In this document: positions 33,040 through 44,300 of the stretch, one piece after another | Layout: every line of letters starts with the position of its first letter | How positions within the stretch are numbered: the first letter of the stretch is position 1 | From: Ischnura elegans | Taxonomy: Eukaryota > Arthropoda > Insecta > Odonata > Coenagrionidae | Length of the DNA stretch: 64,000 bases | Assembly (NCBI RefSeq): GCF_921293095.1 | Contig: NC_060246.1 | Coordinates: forward strand, 11,054,001-11,118,000 | Reading direction: 5' to 3' | Notes under the pieces: generated by a model | What the model was told of the DNA's origin: nothing | The model's database searches: none | Seen by the model: the letters and a program-made list of their open reading frames with translations, nothing else | Translations under genes and position numbers: made by a program

Positions 33040-34860
33040 CTTGATAGGGAATATTAAATACGACCACCAGGTCTGGGAAAGGTACATCTTCGTTACTTGT
33101 GCAATCTCTCGCCTAAAGGTTTACTGCGGTATATGTAAACCAGAATTTTCCATATAGATCCAGGCATTTACAATGACAGCATCAAGGAAATAGCTTCATG
33201 TGGACCATCACCATTTTTTCCTCTGATAACATTCCTGTACCTGTTGATATTTTGATCCGTGAGATCAGTTCCACCTATCTAAATATTGTAGCTAGAGACC
33301 ACTGCTGGCTGCTTAACTTGTACCATTTTTGAGGTAACACGTTGGAATCTCGTGACCTTTGTGAGTGGATGTACACATTGGCAAGGTGACTTGGCAGTCA
33401 CTACTGAAAAGTTATTCTATCTAACAACAACAATATTCCCTTTTTTCTCCCGTGCGAAAGCATGGGAGCAGCGGGGCTGCTTAGCTGGCTGTTTTGTCGA
33501 CCTTTGAGTATCCTTTTTCTCAGAACTGTTCCAGTACCCACATATCATTGAGATTTTAACTGACTTATATGAGGAAAGCTGGTAAACCAATTGTCAAAAT
33601 AAATGAAAAAGGTAAGATTTATCGCTTGCTCTAGTAAATTGTCCAACATGATAAGCAAATACGAAGAGCATTTACCTACGAATTTATGGTAGTTATTTTT
33701 TTCTTCAGCACTCAGTTGCTGCTATATGCTGAAGTCCACCAAGTAATCTTGAGGAGCATTCAAGCACTATATGTGAAAACCGAAACTTATAGGTTCACCC
33801 TGTATGAACTGTTTGCAGCCATGATTGCCAAAATATTTTATCATGGATTCATCATGTTTTAGCTTTCTCATCCTTAACCCTTCCACCATGCCCTTGCCCA
33901 GTGAGAAATGGGTGGTGGAATTCACGTGGTACCCACGTGGAATCCACGTTGAGTGGTGGATATTTGGTGGTGGTGGATATTGAGTGGTTGGACCCACGTG
34001 GAATCCACGTTGATTTCAAGTGGATTTGTGATGATTAGCATTAAATGTTAAACAGAATTTCTAATTTGTGGAACTTAACTCTCTGGTGACATTGCATCAT
34101 TTATCATCCTGAAACCACGCTAGTTATGTGAAAATGTATCGCACATTCTATTTTTATATAATTCGTGGAAAGGCAGCCATGAGAGCGCATGAAAAATCGT
34201 AGACACATATATAGAAGGTTTAGCTATAGAGTGGTTGAGGTTTTAATGGTTTTAGGACAGCACCTACTGCTGTTTTAATTTTTCCACCAAATTTCCACGT
34301 GGGTTCCACGTTGATTCCACGACCAAAAACACGTGGTATCCACGTTACATCTCCACGTGGATTCCACCACCCATTTCTCACTGGGTGATTGTTGGGTATG
34401 TATACCAGTGGTAGAAAATAGCGCTATCATTCTTCATTCTAGATAGTTGAGTGAAGTATAACGCAAGTACCATGAATAAAAGTGCTGAATAGTATAAAAT
34501 GTATTTTTTGTAAAAAAAATTAATGGAAATATTACAAAAAAAATACAGCAAAAAATATTGAAGTCGTTAAAATCGAGTGACATAAGAAAAAAATGAAAGA
34601 TTGACAACAACTTAGTGTTTAACATCCAAATTATTTGATAACATACCCAATAATGACGTTTGTAGCGAAGGACACCCACCAAAAAAGACACCCCCGGCTA
34701 CCGGCTAGCGTTCCCATATGGGATCACCCAAAAATAAATTCAAATTCCTTGTTGCATACGAAAGATATCACAATGCTGGCAAAAGAAACCGAAGTTGACA
34801 ACATTCATTATGAGGATAAGATTAAATACATAGCCAAGTATATAAAATAAAAAGGAAAAA
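33040..34860 (-). pseudogene. Decayed piggyBac transposase, interrupted by a MITE
   Basis: Minus-strand frames read DESMIKYFGNHGCKQFIQGE (about 33865-33800), FIYFDNWFTSFPHI (about 33625-33580), GTGTVLRKR, GGTDLTDQNINRYRNVIRGK (about 33280-33220) and DAVIVNAWIYMENSG (about 33190-33140). They match piggyBac-family blocks around the three catalytic acids in order. In-frame stops (for example after GKKW) and frameshifts show decay. The 5' border is uncertain and the region beyond the MITE is not clearly recognisable. Confidence 0.8.
33897..34385. mobile_element. MITE with CCCAGTGAGAAATGGG ends and CACGTGG arrays
   Basis: CCCAGTGAGAAATGGGTGGT at the left and its complement at the right end (34355-34385) form inverted repeats over 30 bases. 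The sub-terminal DNA repeats CCACGTGGAATCCACGTTGA. TG on each side may be the target duplication. It splits the piggyBac relic just upstream of its first catalytic block. Confidence 0.85.
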
Positions 34861-35329
34861 ATCGCATTTACTGAAGACACTGCCATTTTTCCTCTTTTGC
34901 CTCCTCAAACAGAGTGAGTAAGAATACCTATCCTGCCACAATCAACTGCTGGTACAAATGCTGGCCGTCAGCACACGAACCAAATAAAGTGATACTTTGT
35001 AATCATTTTTGGCGAAAACAGCATGCTCTATAATGTTTGGATCGGAATTTATACGAAATTCTTTAGACCACTGCAGCTGTGCCCCTATGGGCACACTAGC
35101 CGTTCAAGGCTTAAGCTGAGAAAGTTCATAGTTCCCCATCAATTTTGATTAATTAAATAGTAATAAATTTTGATTAAATTTTCAATGTGTGCTCTTTTAT
35201 CTCAAATATTTTTGTTTTATGAAATTTTTATCATTTCTTGAAACAATCTTTTGTTAAATTACCTTCAGTATCTAAAATTCCTGTTACTTTTTAAGGCTAA
35301 GGAGTAATCATACTTTCATAGAGTAGACA

Positions 35330-35720
35330 TTCTAGATATCTGGTAGATATTTAAAAAACAAGCTTTCGCAACTTTAAATTCCCTTTTATAAAAATTTTCC
35401 AGAGTTGCCTTTCCTTTTTTAGTGCACTTGCATACAATGAATGACTTTATCAATCCATCCGCCAAAAAGCATAGCGGTTAACTATTTTTCTTCAAGATTT
35501 GGGTGTTTTTTTTTTTGGCTAATTCCAGTGGATGTATACAATAATAGTCTCCACTCAAAAAAGATATTCTAGGCATCCTACAGATATTCAAAATATCCAA
35601 GACATTGAAGACATTTTCTAGACATCTAGTAGACATTTAAAGCATTCAAGACATCTAGTAGATACTTAAGATATCCAAGACATTGCAGACATACTCTAGA
35701 TTTCTAGAAGATATTTTGTG
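35330..35720. repeat. Degenerate AGACATCTAGTAGATA-type tandem repeats
   Basis: AGACATTCTAGATATC, AGACATTTTCTAGACATC, AAGACATCTAGTAGATAC and AAGACATTGCAGACATAC recur with 20-40 base spacing. The sub-terminal repeats of the 61971 element look similar but were not aligned. Confidence 0.5.
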
Positions 35721-36071
35721 CCAAGTGGGGCCCCCTTTCCTTCCTAAACATCTCACGTAATTAATGGATGCCCCTTAACTTAAAGTCCCTAACTCCACAG
35801 CTCTTACAGCAATGCATAAAATGTAATTAAAATCATGAATTACCACATAAATATATAAAAAACTTAATAAAAAAATAAAACTGTCTTCTGAAAAGCCGAA
35901 ATCGGAATTACTTCCATATAATTTGGCTAAAATCATAATCACACGATCCGTTACAATCATATTCACGATTTACAAATTATAAGCTGTCACGTCAACAAGA
36001 TACACTATTTTGAAATAGATATATATTTGTACATGATTTTCGGATGTTATCGAGAAATATGTACTTACTTC

Positions 36072-36860
36072 CAGTGGCGGATCCAGGATAGGGACGAGGG
36101 GGGGTTTAAATAGGGTAGTTTCCTTCATCAAAGAAAACGAAAGGCATTGATTACGATTCGTTACACACCATTAGTATATTCATAAAACACAAATTATTTG
36201 GTTTTTGAAATACCGGTTTAGACGAATGTCAATGGCCAATTTTATCCTCATTTGAAAAAGGCCAGATTGGCGCCCATGCCATTCCACTCCACGTGACGTC
36301 ACCTAGTTTCTACACGAGAGGATGGGAGTTATACATCGTCTGAGGTTACCAATGCATGCATGAGGCACAGAGCTCAGGGAAACATGTCTTAATAATCACC
36401 TATTAAAACTGGCTTAGGTCGGAAAGTTTTCTTCGTTTGATAAGGTATTAATAAACCTATTTTAAGCCAAGAGCTACCAGCCAGCAAGGTACTCAGCTAC
36501 CCGCTAGCATCCTGCATCCTACCAGCGCTCAGAGCCTCGATCAAGGTCACCTCACAAGGCGGGAGGGGGAACCAGAAATGTGTCGCACGGACTTTTTCCC
36601 ATCATTCCTACTTACGCGTCGCGTATTCGCGCGCTTGAAATTTTTCACTTTTCATTTAATCGCGAAAAATAGATATCGTCATTTAAAAATCTAAAAGCGT
36701 GAAATAAGTACTCCAGGAGTAATAATCTTTCGATTTAGGCAATAAAAAAATAAAAGGAAACCACCCTATTCCAGCAGTAATGGGGGTCGATAAAAAATTA
36801 CCATTCTATCTAGTGTAAATTGGATACCCAGGCTATAGCCCCACCATAGATCTGCCACTG
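36072..36860. mobile_element. hAT-type MITE split by a nested element
   Basis: CAGTGGCGGATCCAGGATAG at the left and TAGATCTGCCACTG at the right; flanks CTTACTTC and CTTACTTG are a target duplication with one mismatch. The interior 36111-36768 is a separate element. Without it the remainder is about 130 bases and resembles 26808-26957. Confidence 0.85.
36111..36768. mobile_element. TAGGGTGGTTTCC-type MITE, copy B (nested)
   Basis: TAGGGTAGTTTCC to GGAAACCACCCTA, inverse of copy A at 26068-26719. Its ends define the insertion inside the 36072 hAT-type MITE. Confidence 0.78.
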
Positions 36861-36999
36861 CTTACTTGGCTAATTCTATTTATTAGCCTTGTTGAATTTT
36901 CTTTCAAAAATCATTTACTGTAAGGTATAATTACCAAAATATGCTGTACTGACATTTATCCTTTCGAACAAATGTAGATTATAGCTATAAATATGTACA

Positions 37000-39900
37000 A
37001 AATAAGAAGAATATCAACACTGGTGTTTTTGATTCATCTATTAATACAGGACCCTAAATGAAATTAGACAATAAATTAAAAAAAAGAGACTTTTAACAAA
37101 AAATGTCAATTCTATCACTGAAGTAAGGGTTAGACCAATAGACATCCCCAGGGGAGAAGGGTCAAAGCTAGAGGTTTAGAAGATGCTGGAAGAAGTTGAG
37201 AGGGCCCTGTGGGCAATAAACAGGGAATTAGGCATAAGGCAAAAATCGGCTACCAATTTCTTTCACTAGGTATGTATTTGTGACAAAAATCAACAGCATA
37301 ATATTTTTCACAGATTGGTTGATGACATCACCAACTCCTGCTGAGAGGGTCACCACATCCGTTACTCCCAGGTCATTAGCATTGTTCGTTGTAGTTCACA
37401 CTCTTGAATGCAATTCCTTCTTTCAATGAGGGTGCTCTTTGTATGACTCTGAACTATAATGACGTCACCAATGCATGAAAAGTAGGTGGCAACTTTAGTG
37501 TTTTTTATGCTTAAAAATTATGAGGGTAGTGGAGATACATTTTTTTCTCGTCACAACTCATCTATAAATTTCTTTCAATCAAGTGGGGCCTGCATGGATA
37601 ATCTCATTCCAACTAGCCTTCTAAGCGTTAAATAATAAGCTCTAATAGGGCTACAAAAATTGATGTTCTATTGCAAAATGGAGAATGGCTTAGTCGTAAA
37701 CAAAGCATAAAATCTTGAATAGAGAAATTTTTTAATTCTTGAGAATGAATTTGACATATATTCTTCAAATGTTCTGGCAGTTGCGTTGCCTTTCAAAATG
37801 GATGTTATACTCTGCATTGGTACCAAACTTAAGTTAAGATTTTCTAGTGGTAGTCCCGTCAGGGATGAATACACACGAAGTAGCGGGTCGAGGTGGCCCG
37901 ACTACTTCCTCCCGTTCATCCCGAACTGAGGATGAACACATGCCACCGTAAGGTGTGCACCGATAGATAAAATACATCCAACACACAGTTAAAATACTGA
38001 GTTGCAACCAAACATCTTAAGTTCCCCTCATGTGGCTAATATTTCAAAAGGTCTCTTAGTCAAAGCTGTGACAATGTATCAGGTTCCAAGACTGATGAAA
38101 TGTTATTTTTTTGTTTCCTATGATAGTAAGTAGCCTAATCCTTTAAATCTTTCACACATCCCTCTCCTCATTAATGGCCTCTGCCATAACAGTATGTGTA
38201 TATATTTCCAAAAATATATACAGTATATCCTCCATTTCATGAACCTCCACAAAGTGACACTGATCAATGAACTACTCTCCTGGTGCACACTGCAGATATG
38301 TATAAAGAAAATGACAAAAAGGAGGCTGTGACGTAAAGCCATAGTATAGAATAGAAATAAGTCAACATCAGACTCTTACCCTGACATGGCTGCCAAGGAG
38401 AGGGTGGGGAAAGGAGGTATAGGTTGAGGTACATTCATTGAGTATTAAATCTAATCCAGATGATCATTACTTTGAAACAGTTAAATCAGCTACCTTGTCC
38501 ACGCCTTTGTCAACGGTCCATTTGACAACAGTCAACCATACGTGCTCACAGTTTTGACCTTCTAGAAACTTGATTTTAATTTCACCAAGAATATTGTCAG
38601 TGAATATGTTCAAAATTTTCCCCTTATCAAGGCAATGATGACCCTAAAAAGTGATGGGGTAGCATTTTTTTTTTAGCATAATCAGATGCCCACCAGGAGA
38701 CAAATGCATGCTATCTTAAATACACCAAAAGGTAAGTCTTACTCACTAAGTTAAGATCTCTTCAACTTTTAAAGAGTAAGTTCCACCCAATGCATTGAAC
38801 TGACTGGATAGGGACAACTTGCAAGAGAATTCTCAAGAGGAATGACAGAATGGTCAAGCACCATAGCCTTCACAAAATACTTTATATGGAGGGAAGACGA
38901 GAATAATTCACTTAATTTTGCAAGTACGCATGTATTTGATATAAAAACTAAGCTTGAAAACTTATACTCTTCCAATTCAGTGCCTCCAACTGCTGGAACA
39001 TCCAGCAATCCAATCCAAGCTTGAGGACAGACCGATGTTAAGGTCTTAAATAACCACATGACTGTTATGCAATAAATGAAAATATACAAAACACACAACC
39101 ATATATTTACCCCAAATCCCTTACACATGCACTCTCCAGCTGCAACAACCAATACAGTAGGAAAAAAACCACCACACATCACCTCCACAATATAGCTGAG
39201 GAATGAGAGTTCTAACAATACCCTCACCTCAACAAAGATCATATGACATCATGAGTAATCACCACACAATTCATCACTTACCACAATCAACCTTTTTTTT
39301 TGTTACATCCTAAACACATTTATACAACTCTCTTCAATCATCAAAGGCAGGGGAAAAATACGAAGATCTTTAACTTTTGTAAAATATAAACTCTTTTAAA
39401 ACAATAGCCATAATTATTTTGGACAGTATTTGGAGGCTTGCAAGGCTGCACATCACAATGGAGAATGGTGATGTACACGATCAGCTTGGTGCTGAATGAA
39501 GATTTAAACTCAAGTTCCCAATTGCCCATTGGAAAATTATCAATTCAAGTCATGGAGCAAACTTTAAGAACTAAAAAAAAAGAAAATCTAAGGAAATAAT
39601 GGCAAACGATGGGAATAGAATTGAGATGTACACTATAAAGTGATTGCCACAACAGAGAGATTCGTAATCCATTGGAAAAGGGTTGCAAGGAAAAGTTTAT
39701 CAACCTCTCCTTGAAACTGAGTCTAGGGCTAATAGAAAGAAGATTGAACGCCATGACTTCCTTTGAAACAAGTGAAATTCCTTTACATTTTTGTGCTAAT
39801 GTTGAAGCAGCAACACATGCAGGAATGGTTTTGGAGATGAAAAAAAGATCAGTAAAGGCAGGACTTTTAAGTAGTGCAACATGCCATGATACAAAACTAA

Positions 39901-41202
39901 TTACTTCAGTTCTCAGAATATCAATACTGTTGGTATGATGAATATACACCCTCAACTACTCTCTCCTCAAACGTAAGTCCCCTCCAACTCCACTTCAAAT
40001 TCATGTACAGGGGTACAGATAGCATCAAGAAGATGCAATGACTAACATCGGGCATTTCGGCAATCCAAGACTCGTCAACAAAACACCCAAAATAACAAAA
40101 AAGACCATAATGTGGTGCTGGCACGTGTGTTCACACAAGTATATCTAGATGTGCACACAATGCACGCACTCCACACACATAAGTAATCACTCCTGCCTCA
40201 CAACAACTTAAAAGAGTGCGCTTTCATCATTTACACATGTATATATATATATTTGTATATATATAATATTCTAATAATGATGCTGCTACATTTCACTAGA
40301 TGTAAAACTACATATTTACACTGCATTTCACAGCCAATGTAAATGACTGCCAACTTGAAGTATGCAAACAAAACCAAAAAGAAGTCCTCAGGAGGCTATG
40401 ACTGGGGCAAATCATTCTTCACTATACAAGAATATGAAGGGTGAGTTAAGCAACCACTAGAACTCATGACCTTACTTTCCATCTCACCTCCTCACCACTT
40501 GCAGCTATATGAACTTCAAACACCGCATTCGGTACCTCATTTCCTTTAAAATGGAAAACCATATTTTACAAGAATTACTTAACTACATTAGCCAATACAT
40601 TCATTCCACTGTGAGCTGTTTTTACAAGATTTTTTTTACAATTACAGTCTTATAAAAAAAGCAAAGACAGCACAAAATTCAAAAAAATATTATTCATAAA
40701 AACGTTATTCACAATTCTGAACTAGAGCATTACTAATGGGAAATGCCTAACTTCTCACGAAATGTGAGGCAATTATGAATTACACAAGGAGAATCAGCTA
40801 AAACATTTTTTTTTTTTATACAGTGGGAAACACCTTTGAACACTCTTCACGTATGAAGTCAGGTGAATACTTATGAGAGAAAAAAATGAAAAAGAGCAAA
40901 CATGATGCACCTGCCGCACAATATGACGCTCAGTCGCTCCACAAAGGGCTCCTTGAGGCATCTGTAAGCGCATTAGATGGCTGAACACAAAACTCATACC
41001 AGAAACTAGAGTGCTAGACGAGAGGGGGGGTGTTTCGGATGCATCACCAACGAGGCGTGAGCAGAGCTGCCACCACAATCAATCAGCTCCACTACCACAC
41101 CGCACATGGCACCCGCGTGAGCAGAGATGGTGCAAGCCCTGTTGGTCCCAGCCACGAGAGAGCTAGGCTAGCCCCAGACAGTCAACACCTGCCCGCATCC
41201 CA
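37000..41202. other. Probable Paip1 3' UTR and flank
   Basis: No conserved gene recognised. Frames at 38769-39242 and 39545-39955 (-) are hydrophobic, unspliced and probably chance. An AT microsatellite lies at 40236-40265. The 3' end of Paip1 cannot be placed. Confidence 0.35.
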
Positions 41203-41308
41203 TCAAGCTGTGGTAGACTTTTGGCCCAGCTGCAGGAACTGCTCAAACGCAGCTTCCATCTCCTCATCCATGCCTCCGTCAGACCAACTGTCACCCCATT
41301 CACCATCG
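41203..41308 (-). CDS. PAIP1: Paip1 exon 8 (acidic PAM1-like C-terminus)
   Basis: Acceptor TTTTTTCATGGCAG. Encodes DGEWGDSWSDGGMDEEMEAA, continuing FEQFLQLGQKSTTA and TGA. The pattern E-M-E-x-A-F-E-Q-F matches the EIEEAYEKF end of human PAIP1, a PABP contact. Confidence 0.87.
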
Positions 41309-44300
41309 CTGCCATGAAAAAACAAGCATGCACTACAATTATTAAAGGGAGAAAGGATGATTTGAGGCTGTCCAAGTGTCCAGGGTTCAAATACGGAATA
41401 TACAACGTAGGACACTCTAGTCGGTCAATGGATGAGCTGCCACCCAACATGCATTTAAATGGATTAACAAAAGTCTCCACTCGCATTGCTGAAGGTAAAT
41501 CCATGGTCGGATCAGATACCTCAGATCCAAATATCCACGGATTATGCCCTTCACCTTATACTCCGGATTCAAATTCGTCGAAGAAATAGAATCTGAATCC
41601 GAAGCTTTAAATCAATGCTTTCATGAATACAACGTTCCATAAGAGGGAATAGAAAGAGTTCCGATCCTCTCTTTGCATACGCCGTTGCTCTACGATGCTT
41701 GTCCTACTCACGAATAATTTTGTTTAAAAGCTCTCGTAGAGCTGCAATAGAATTGCAGCAGTAAATTTTAAGGCAAAACACAACAGGCACATAGCATGAA
41801 CCTTCCCAAGAGATTGTACAACAATCGGGGGAATCTCAGCACCTTAGGATAATAATCACATCAAAAGTAACCACATCATAGATTTCACAAAACCACCCTA
41901 AGGCCGTAGGATAATAACCACGTCATAGATTTCATGGAACCACACTCAGCCCTCCATCAGCCTCTGCCTTTTTTCCTTTCCGAGACCCCACAGACCATAA
42001 ATCACTTGCCTCAAAGGAAAATATCAAGTTGCACGGGAGCAATGGAAACGTGTTTCATCCCTACCCCATCTCACCCACTGACCTTTTTCGGTCTACCAGG
42101 TTCAATTCTCCCAATTTCTGTAGGCCAAATGCTAGGTTAGTCACCTACTGAGCTCAAAGATATCTCGATATCTTTCAGCAATTGTACGATTGTATGACAC
42201 GCACGAGGTTCAAAAAAGAATGAGACCTAACGAGACGCATATCTGACAGCATATAAGTTTTTTAAGCTCTAATTTATTCACCCAAAGATTTATAGTCACA
42301 ACAAGGGTACCAATGTTCAACATAGTCCAAACAAGACCATTTCAGAAGAGACGTTTCTTTTAGGAACCGTCGAAAGAAAAACGGTGAATAATAAACACGA
42401 TTAATTTACGCGAACACACATAAACAGGAAAATTCGTTTCAGTTTCTCAATAGAAGAATGTGGCATGATGCAATTGAGGATTAATACCTTCCCGAACACA
42501 GGAAATCCTCGATATACGAACTAGATGCATTCCAAGACCTTGTTCTTAAGTTGATAAACCTACAGTCCGGCTGCCGAGAGTTGTTCAATGACAGACAGAA
42601 TGGTCTAGGTCGGGGCAGGGGGCAAGGTTGCAAGGTAAGAAAGGGAAATGCCTACTTGACTTGTGAACAAAAGCATTCCGTGAAGAAAGGAGCTGGAAGG
42701 GACGACGAGCGTGAAAGACCCAAAGGAAGAATCACTTGTTTCAATGGTGATTTGAAGAAAGGGCTTGTTTTGGTGGATCAGGCTTATTTTGGTGCTCCAT
42801 ATGCATTTGACAAGTTGGTATGACTAGGCGCGGGTGTGAGGTGTATTTGGGTGACAGCGATTGGCTGCAAACCATGCTGGCGCAGGGTTTTCCACCCCTC
42901 CTATTGTGCTGCCATCGGACAACTCTCACTGACCTGATCGTATGCTAGGAATCGACGAGTACGGTTATCCTCCAGAATGCAACACTGCATTACATCTAAC
43001 TCACAATTGTGACGAAATTATCTAGCTGGGCCTGCGACACATCCAGAGTCGAAAAAAATAGCTCCCCACAGTAAGGGAGAACGGGAGAAACGCTGAACAG
43101 CTCCTAAATTCCCACCGGATACAATGATACTTTTTTCAGATTGTGCCCAAAATGCGAGTTCTTTTATGCCATACCGTGTAGTATCGGCTAAATCGAAAAA
43201 GGTGCCAAATTCGAAATTTGATATTTTTGAATGCTCGTATCTCTGAAAGTTAGTAAATCGAATGTGCATAGGAAGAGGAGAATGTGCATATGTCCAATTT
43301 ACGAGCGGTAATGAGTGGGTCACCATGACCCCACTGGAATGACGCTTATTACATGATGCTGCGTGTACACTGAATAGAGAACAATAATTGGTACTCTTGG
43401 GCACAGTACACAAGAAGAACTTAAACGTGGTGCGATAATTAAAACTTAGTGTGGCGTACATCTACCTAAATGCCATTGCTTATTCGTGGAACTTTGTAAT
43501 AAAGTTTATTTTGTAACCGCCGGGACCGGGATTGAGGTTCGTCATTTCGTAAAAATGAAAATTTCGTAATAACGTTTCTTTTACTATGGCTTGGATAGGC
43601 CTTTTCCTCAGGACCAATGATTTGCTTGGTAATAACGAGAACTTTGTAATAACTTTGTTCGTATTAATGAGAGTCTACTGTATCACAGTGCTGCACCTTC
43701 GCCCCTTGTCTCTGAAGACAACGACATCACATGCAAGATCGGACGTGTTCTTCCCTTGCTCCTTCGCTCGTAGCCTCGTTGCTTGAAAGATGGAGGGAGC
43801 GCACTCCTTACCCTCTACCCCTCCTTCAGCGCTCTTCACTCATAAGCATTTCCAATTTCTTTTATCCACCATTTAGTCCAACAATGTACACACTCGTTCA
43901 AATTTTTTAAACTGCAGGTTTTGACACGAATATAATTTTAAGTTGCAATAATCCTCATAATAATGTTTGAAGATGATTTTTGAAAAAAATCAGGTCCTTA
44001 GCATAATGGAAATTACTCGGCAACATAGATGTTGACTATTAACCACGCATTGTCCTTCAAAACTACGCATTTCTCCACGTTTGATATGCGATTACTATTT
44101 GCAGTATAAATGCCGTGGGATGCCCACTCGTGGCAGTAAATATAGCGCTCCCTCCGAAGCGAAAAACCCTGCGTGATCTTTTCTATGTTCACCTCTGAGG
44201 GTCTGAGGTACCGACGTGACGGCACGATTCTTATAAGTAAGAAAAGCAAACATGAGCATTTTAAAAATACGTCACTAAGGGAGAAACTCCCCTGCCTGCC

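Noticed and set aside
37860-37930. Small inverted motif GGGATGAA / TTCATCCC
   Set aside because: Too short to define as an element and without a target duplication.
38769-39242. 157-codon minus frame, hydrophobic
   Set aside because: No splice or family support, composition follows AT-rich DNA, and it lies in the probable Paip1 3' flank.
39545-39955. 136-codon minus frame
   Set aside because: No recognisable motif; an overlapping frame on the other strand is equally long.
41163-41589. Long frames on both strands around 41200-41590
   Set aside because: Only 41203-41308 on the minus strand is supported as Paip1; the others are shadows.
43018-43461. 147-codon minus frame in a Paip1 intron
   Set aside because: No domain or splice context; it lies beside pogo-like terminal sequence near 43680 and is probably transposon-derived or chance.
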